Below are positions 59,901 to 64,000 of a DNA stretch of 64,000 bases, piece by piece. The position numbers and the translations under genes are program-made. The stretch is from Enoplolaimus lenunculus. Taxonomy: Eukaryota > Nematoda > Enoplea > Enoplida > Thoracostomopsidae. Location: assembly GCA_030248215.1 (NCBI GenBank), contig JASANG010001881.1:372001-436000 (forward strand), read 5' to 3'. The notes under the pieces are model-generated. The model was not told the DNA's origin. It worked only from the letters and a program-made list of their open reading frames with translations, and searched no databases. Within the stretch, counting starts at the first letter, position 1. Each line of letters begins with the position of its first letter.

Positions 59901-61854
59901 GAAATTTAATAAAGCGTTTAAATGGCGAAATTTCGTTGTAATCGCGTGACCATCCAGGGCAAAATTCGGTGCCATACGACGCATCAATGCACAAAAACAC
60001 ACGTATGCATCGATTTCATTGTCAAGGGCAACCAGTAACGGAGAAGCGATGTCAGACATTGCCTACAAAACGTACCATTCATGATAATAATTCGATATTA
60101 ATAATAAATAGGTTTCCAAAATGTTACTCAAATATATGGTTTAACTTATGCTCAAAAACACACATTTCGACTACAAAGAATACAATATGAAATAAAACAT
60201 AAATACTTTTGGTAGAATATTTTCAACTCTATGTGCAGCTATAATATGAGTGACGTTAACCTTGTCGTACGACGCCATCCATGATCATCCGTCACCGTTT
60301 ATTGTGATGTCTTCAAAATTTGGCGTTCAAATATGCATCTCAATCGAGTATCTAAAGTACGTCGCGAGAACTAAGCATGACGCTGTCAAAAGATTTTGGT
60401 TTACAAAATTGTTAAGGTGGCGCTATGCAGCAATTCACGTGAGTTGCCGGATGGCGCCGTATGGACATTGAAAATAGCCAAAAACTATAACGCCATTGTC
60501 AAACTTACTTGACAATAAGACACATCAGGATGCGTGAGCGCATAAGTGACCAAAATATTGAGCAACGCGAGCAAATGCCGACTTGAAGCTTCGCTACCCG
60601 TTCCACTACCAGATGAGCTCTCTAACGCTGGCTGGAGATGGTCGACTGTTCGTCCGTGTGGGTCTACAGTATTGTTGCCTATTAGACAACCGGCTGTTTT
60701 CTCAGTCTGGCAAGAGGGGATGTCTAGACGTTTTAAACTCCGCCTTAGCCGCGATTTAAAGCGTTGATTTAGCGAGTCGCTGTGGCTTGATTCGCCTGAA
60801 CTATTTGTCGCGTTTCTTGCTTTAGAGTCGCTCTTAAAATACGGATGCTTACGGTCAGTTCTTTCAACATCTTTACGAACCATATTTATTACAGTTCGTA
60901 ACTCATCTGACAGCCGGTGAGAATGTTCGTGAACATGTGACTGCCACGCGTATTTCATTCGGTGATAAGTAGAGCGAAGGGTAGCTATGTACTTGGTACC
61001 TTCTCCGACAAAGGTTCTAAACGGATCGAGCAAGTATGGCCAGACTAACCGCCGGGCATCAGGGGCAAGGCCTCGGTGAAACACAGCCGTTCTCAGCACA
61101 CGCTGAATTCGAAGACAATCTGAACGTGAATTTAGCAACGCTGCTTTTCGTAACGGCACAAAATAGCAACGTTTCAGCTCACTTACTCCAATTTCAGCTC
61201 CTTTCACTGACAATCTATCAGTTATAACCGTCTCTTCATGTAAGACCCCACACTTAACCGGACACCAACAATCACACCGTGGATTATTTCTTACCGAACC
61301 CTCACACCAACCCATATCCCCGCAGGTCTTTTGAGACACGACCCTCTCGCACCCAAAGGCGAATTGACACACTGATTGATCATCCAAAATAGGACATATC
61401 TCGTTTTGGTCCATAGACAGCACATTTTCTCGCTGTCTCCCTTGATGGCCTGACATCGAAACCGTTTCAATGTACGTTCGAAGCTGTGATACCACCCCAG
61501 CAGTGCATGACTGTTCACCAATCAGAGACAGCGAATCTTCCGCTCCAAAACCACTACTAAACACCTCAACCAATCGTTTAATCAAACCTGTTAACGATAG
61601 GGACGAAACCGGCGTTGACTTCGACGAAAGTTGTTCATCGTCTGAGCGTTGTTGTTGGCTCGATAATCTCAACTGGGGTTGAAACTCCAAATGGCTATAG
61701 CTAGCGACTTCAAACGACACCGTGTCCGCAACAACCGAAATGTCATAACAACTTGAATGAGCAGTAATCGAGTATTCAATTACGGGACGAGCGCCATCCA
61801 ATTCAACAATCGATTCGATATCTTCAAGCTCAACAATATCCCATTCGTCCGGTT
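55231..61854 (-). CDS. TBC1D25: TBC1D25/OATL1-type Rab GAP, enlarged (5' end not resolved)
   Basis: Four exons in phase: 61854-60509, 60062-59775, 59373-58018, 57477-55231, about 1,744 residues without the N-terminal exon(s). The first lines read DEWDIVELEDI, matching the LC3-interacting motif of human TBC1D25. The TBC domain has HRGLAPDARRLVWPYLLDPF, the Arg finger in RKDVERTDRKHPYF, the Gln finger in VSYCQAMSDIASPLL, then CFCALMRRMAPNF and LFCYRWFLLELKREFAFDEA. So the GAP should be active, on Rab33B-like Rabs if it follows the vertebrate protein. The last 70 residues (SPFLLFVCLSLLLLYR, RVLGRARVLYANYL) match the family C-terminus. Between lie over 1,100 extra residues: Ser/Gly/Arg repeats, Asn runs from AAT repeats and scattered Cys. 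The human protein is 688 residues, so this is more than double. The Ubl-like N-terminus must start upstream of 61854. Confidence 0.93.
55511..55570. repeat. Coding AAT/AAC microsatellite (poly-Asn)
   Basis: ATT/GTT triplets on the plus strand encode about 13 consecutive Asn in the last exon of the TBC1D25-type gene. A longer run at 56878-56935 encodes about 20 Asn. A non-coding AAT tract of the same kind lies at 54108-54165. Confidence 0.85.
57736..57889. mobile_element. hAT-type MITE, GGCCCATGTAAAGA family
   Basis: Ends GGCCCGTGTAAAGATTACAGG and CCCTGTTCTTCACATTAGCC, flanks CCTGAAAG and CCTGAAAC (7 of 8). Sits in the intron between the last two exons of the TBC1D25-type gene. Confidence 0.85.
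59690..59757. repeat. AT dinucleotide-rich tract
   Basis: About 70 bases of ATATATAA/TATATATG repeats, directly downstream of the TBC exon at 59775 within the intron. Confidence 0.8.
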
Positions 61855-64000
61855 CTGCAAAAAAAGCCAAAAGCAATTTTGGTGCTAAATCTTAATACAA
61901 AACTTTTGTTTTGATCTCTGTTGGGTGCCGCCTACGCCTGGGTATTTCTTTCGGTTGGTGTTCGCTTTAAAAATTTTCACGTGAATTTAAATATCTTAAA
62001 CACGCGGATGCCAGAACCTTCGGGACGCCCGCAATTAATTATTCGGTATTTTCGGTATTGAAATTTTTTCTCACTCGAAAATATAAAAAAATTGGCATAT
62101 TATTCTAACTTGACAAAATTTTAAATTTGTGCCATACTCCATAATTTATCATAAATAATGTTTCCACTTAGTGCATTTGTTTCAGGATTTGGGCATTGTA
62201 ACAGGTGTGTTTACAGTATTAAAAGCGATAAAATAGCATTAAAAAGGATTTTTCGGTAACAAGTATTTCTATTTTGCAGGTTCTGGCTCCGGTTCCGGTA
62301 TTATATAATTCCGGTTGCACCCTGCTGAATACATATTCGAATACATTCAGGTTTCGATATTTCAAAATTCACACGTTTCTAGTGTCTGCATAAGCTTAGA
62401 TCCGCTATGTCGAAATGTCACGAGAGTACAGGTTTCGTTTTATACAACAGTTTTATGGATATGAAAGAAGGAATTTTTCAAAGTCAAGATTTAAATTCGG
62501 CCGCACCGCAACTGGACTCCGACTCAAGATCGGCGAATACGCGGGTTTGCCAACGTCACCCAGCTCCTACCCTCCCCCCAAACAACACACTTACCATATT
62601 CGTACTCACAGCACCCGTTGGTCATTTTCGTCGTCAGTCACCCCTCGTGTTTTGATGCCGTGCGACAGACCAGCCCCACATTCGATTGTAACCAATTCGT
62701 CATGAAACGATTTCGCCAAACCGGTACTGACGTTGCCCGAAATTACATACGTCACCACACTCTCGTACACACGCACTCACGCTACAGTACTAAAAAACCT
62801 ACAACTATTAAATACTTAATAATTTCACATTTGCCCTGAAAAGCAATAATACTTACACTTACCCCAGGGTACAATTGGAACCAGACACCAAAACCAAAGT
62901 CAACTAAGTTGGCTTTAACGGAGCCGCAGCGGATGGTGACCTCCGGTAAAATCCGTGGCCAAAATTCCACGGTCTTGATTATTTTTAAGCCGATAGCAAA
63001 AAAAAAGATGTTTTACGTTTCCCAAATACAAAATGCTTTCATACTGAAAATCACGCTTCTGCGGCATCGTTCGATGTCGACCACGCGATCCAGGTTCGGT
63101 TATTTGTTTTGAAGTTCAAAATCTATTGACATCAAACCGCATGCCGCCGTGTCCCGGCTCGCGGCGGCGTCCGTCGGCGTCCGGCTCAGTAGAGGATAGC
63201 GCAACCATTAGGGTTGCGCTATACGTACTTTACTGTGCCGGACGCCATCGGGCGCCGCATGCGCGGTGGCGTACGGCGCAGCGTAGCGAGAATTACGCCA
63301 CGTTTCGTAGCAAAAAGCTTTTATCTCCGCCTAATAACTGACTTGGCAATCCAGCTAATTTTATTCACACTATGATTGAGCAACACACGCGTAACTCGCA
63401 TTTGATTTCACAAGGAGATAATCTGGCCTAACAATTTTGTGGAAACCAGCGAGAAAATTGGTAGGGGGGTGGGGGGAGAAAATCCCACTGTCCCCCCCCC
63501 CAAGTATACATACACTCTCGATGAGCAATACACCCTGTATTTAAGACGGCAGCAAAAATACAACCCACCGCTGTGCTCAACATTACAACTTTATTAATTA
63601 TTGTTGCCAGCGACAAAATTGCCTACAAATCTCTGACCGGTATTCAACAGCCGAATACAGAGATACAGTTGCCGAAACCTGGTTTTCCCAAAGAACAACC
63701 AGGGCATTCGCCAAAATCCCAGATTTACCAACATCACGTGCCCCCAGTTGCAGATTTAAAAATTTTGTGAACGGTGGTGCACACAATATATCTTATCATA
63801 ATACGTATATTACAGCGATAAAAGCTAACAATCAAAGCGACCGCTAAGCCAACCGCAATATTATCACTTAATCTTAATACGCCATTTTGGTTTCGATCCG
63901 TGTTCGGATACAAGTTTCAATCCATGTTCGAATACAACTGCCCGAGTGAGTCCCCCTTGAAACCGCCGATGCTTGAGCTTATGCATATAATAGCTTATAC
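61855..64000. other. Upstream of the TBC1D25-type gene; repeats and possible 5' exons
   Basis: Should contain the missing first exon(s) of the gene. A minus frame ending at a good donor (62863, ACTTAC before it) reads VTIRCGSVKANLVDFGFGVW, but its phase does not match the next exon, so I do not include it. A left-truncated CAACCGGA-family element ends at 62324, and two TTAGGGTTGCG-family elements meet head to head near 63211. Confidence 0.4.
63130..63300. mobile_element. Two TTAGGGTTGCGTTATACTT-family copies, end to end
   Basis: The right end of one (GATAGCGCAACCATTA, about 63211) abuts the left end of the next (TTAGGGTTGCGCTATAC). Both interiors are GC-rich with GCCGCATGCGCGG words. Outer ends are not found. 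Confidence 0.6.

Noticed and set aside
62782-62970. Minus frame VTIRCGSVKANLVDFGFGVW as first exon of the TBC1D25-type gene
   Set aside because: It ends at a good donor but leaves the wrong phase for the exon ending at 61854 and does not match the Ubl-like N-terminus of the family.

Overview
The window is AT-rich animal nuclear DNA with spliced genes, GT-AG introns from about 60 bp to several kb, and a very high load of short inverted-repeat transposons. Gene content (a Rubicon-family autophagy regulator, a TBC1D25/OATL1-type Rab GAP, a pepsin-family protein and SEA-domain or mucin-like membrane proteins) indicates an invertebrate metazoan. The Rubicon and TBC1D25 sequences resemble the chordate proteins closely and the repeat-rich style fits a tunicate such as a Ciona-like ascidian, but the species is an inference, not something I can prove.

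Layout. 1-4.2 kb (+): the 3' part of an unrecognised membrane protein gene whose last exon carries an ADAM-like cysteine motif. 4.2-7.0 kb: repeats, including a stretch nearly free of G. 7.0-15.6 kb (-): a 14-exon Rubicon homologue without a RUN domain; the exon phases sum to a clean 482-residue frame. 15.6-19.7 kb: divergent intergenic region full of repeats. 19.75-27.77 kb (+): a 9-exon, 427-residue pepsin-family protein with signal peptide and a GPI-like tail, whose second catalytic Asp is Asn. 30.9-32.6 kb (-): a small Thr-rich protein with a hydrophobic tail. 44.3-48.5 kb (-): the 5' half of a type II membrane protein with a SEA domain interrupted by a Ser/Thr-rich insert, followed by a mucin-like exon. 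55.2-61.9 kb (-): a TBC1D25-type GAP with a conserved LC3-interacting motif, both catalytic fingers, the family C-terminal block, and about 1,100 residues of extra disordered sequence.

Mobile DNA. At least nine families of non-autonomous DNA transposon can be told apart by their ends. The most abundant has termini reading GGCCCATGTAAAGA, clear 8-bp target duplications (hAT type), and internal runs of TTAGGC. Others have TA duplications (CACTG ends, and a TGACCCGAATAAG family), or TTAA at both ends (piggyBac-like). One TTAA family carries a tRNA-Gly-like segment with A and B boxes. Several copies are nested, giving a relative order of insertion. Two copies abut the two ends of one intron, and one of them has duplicated the 5' splice site.

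Two of the host genes (Rubicon-type and TBC1D25-type) both act on late autophagy/endosome Rab steps in known animals. They are about 40 kb apart with unrelated genes between, so I read this as coincidence.
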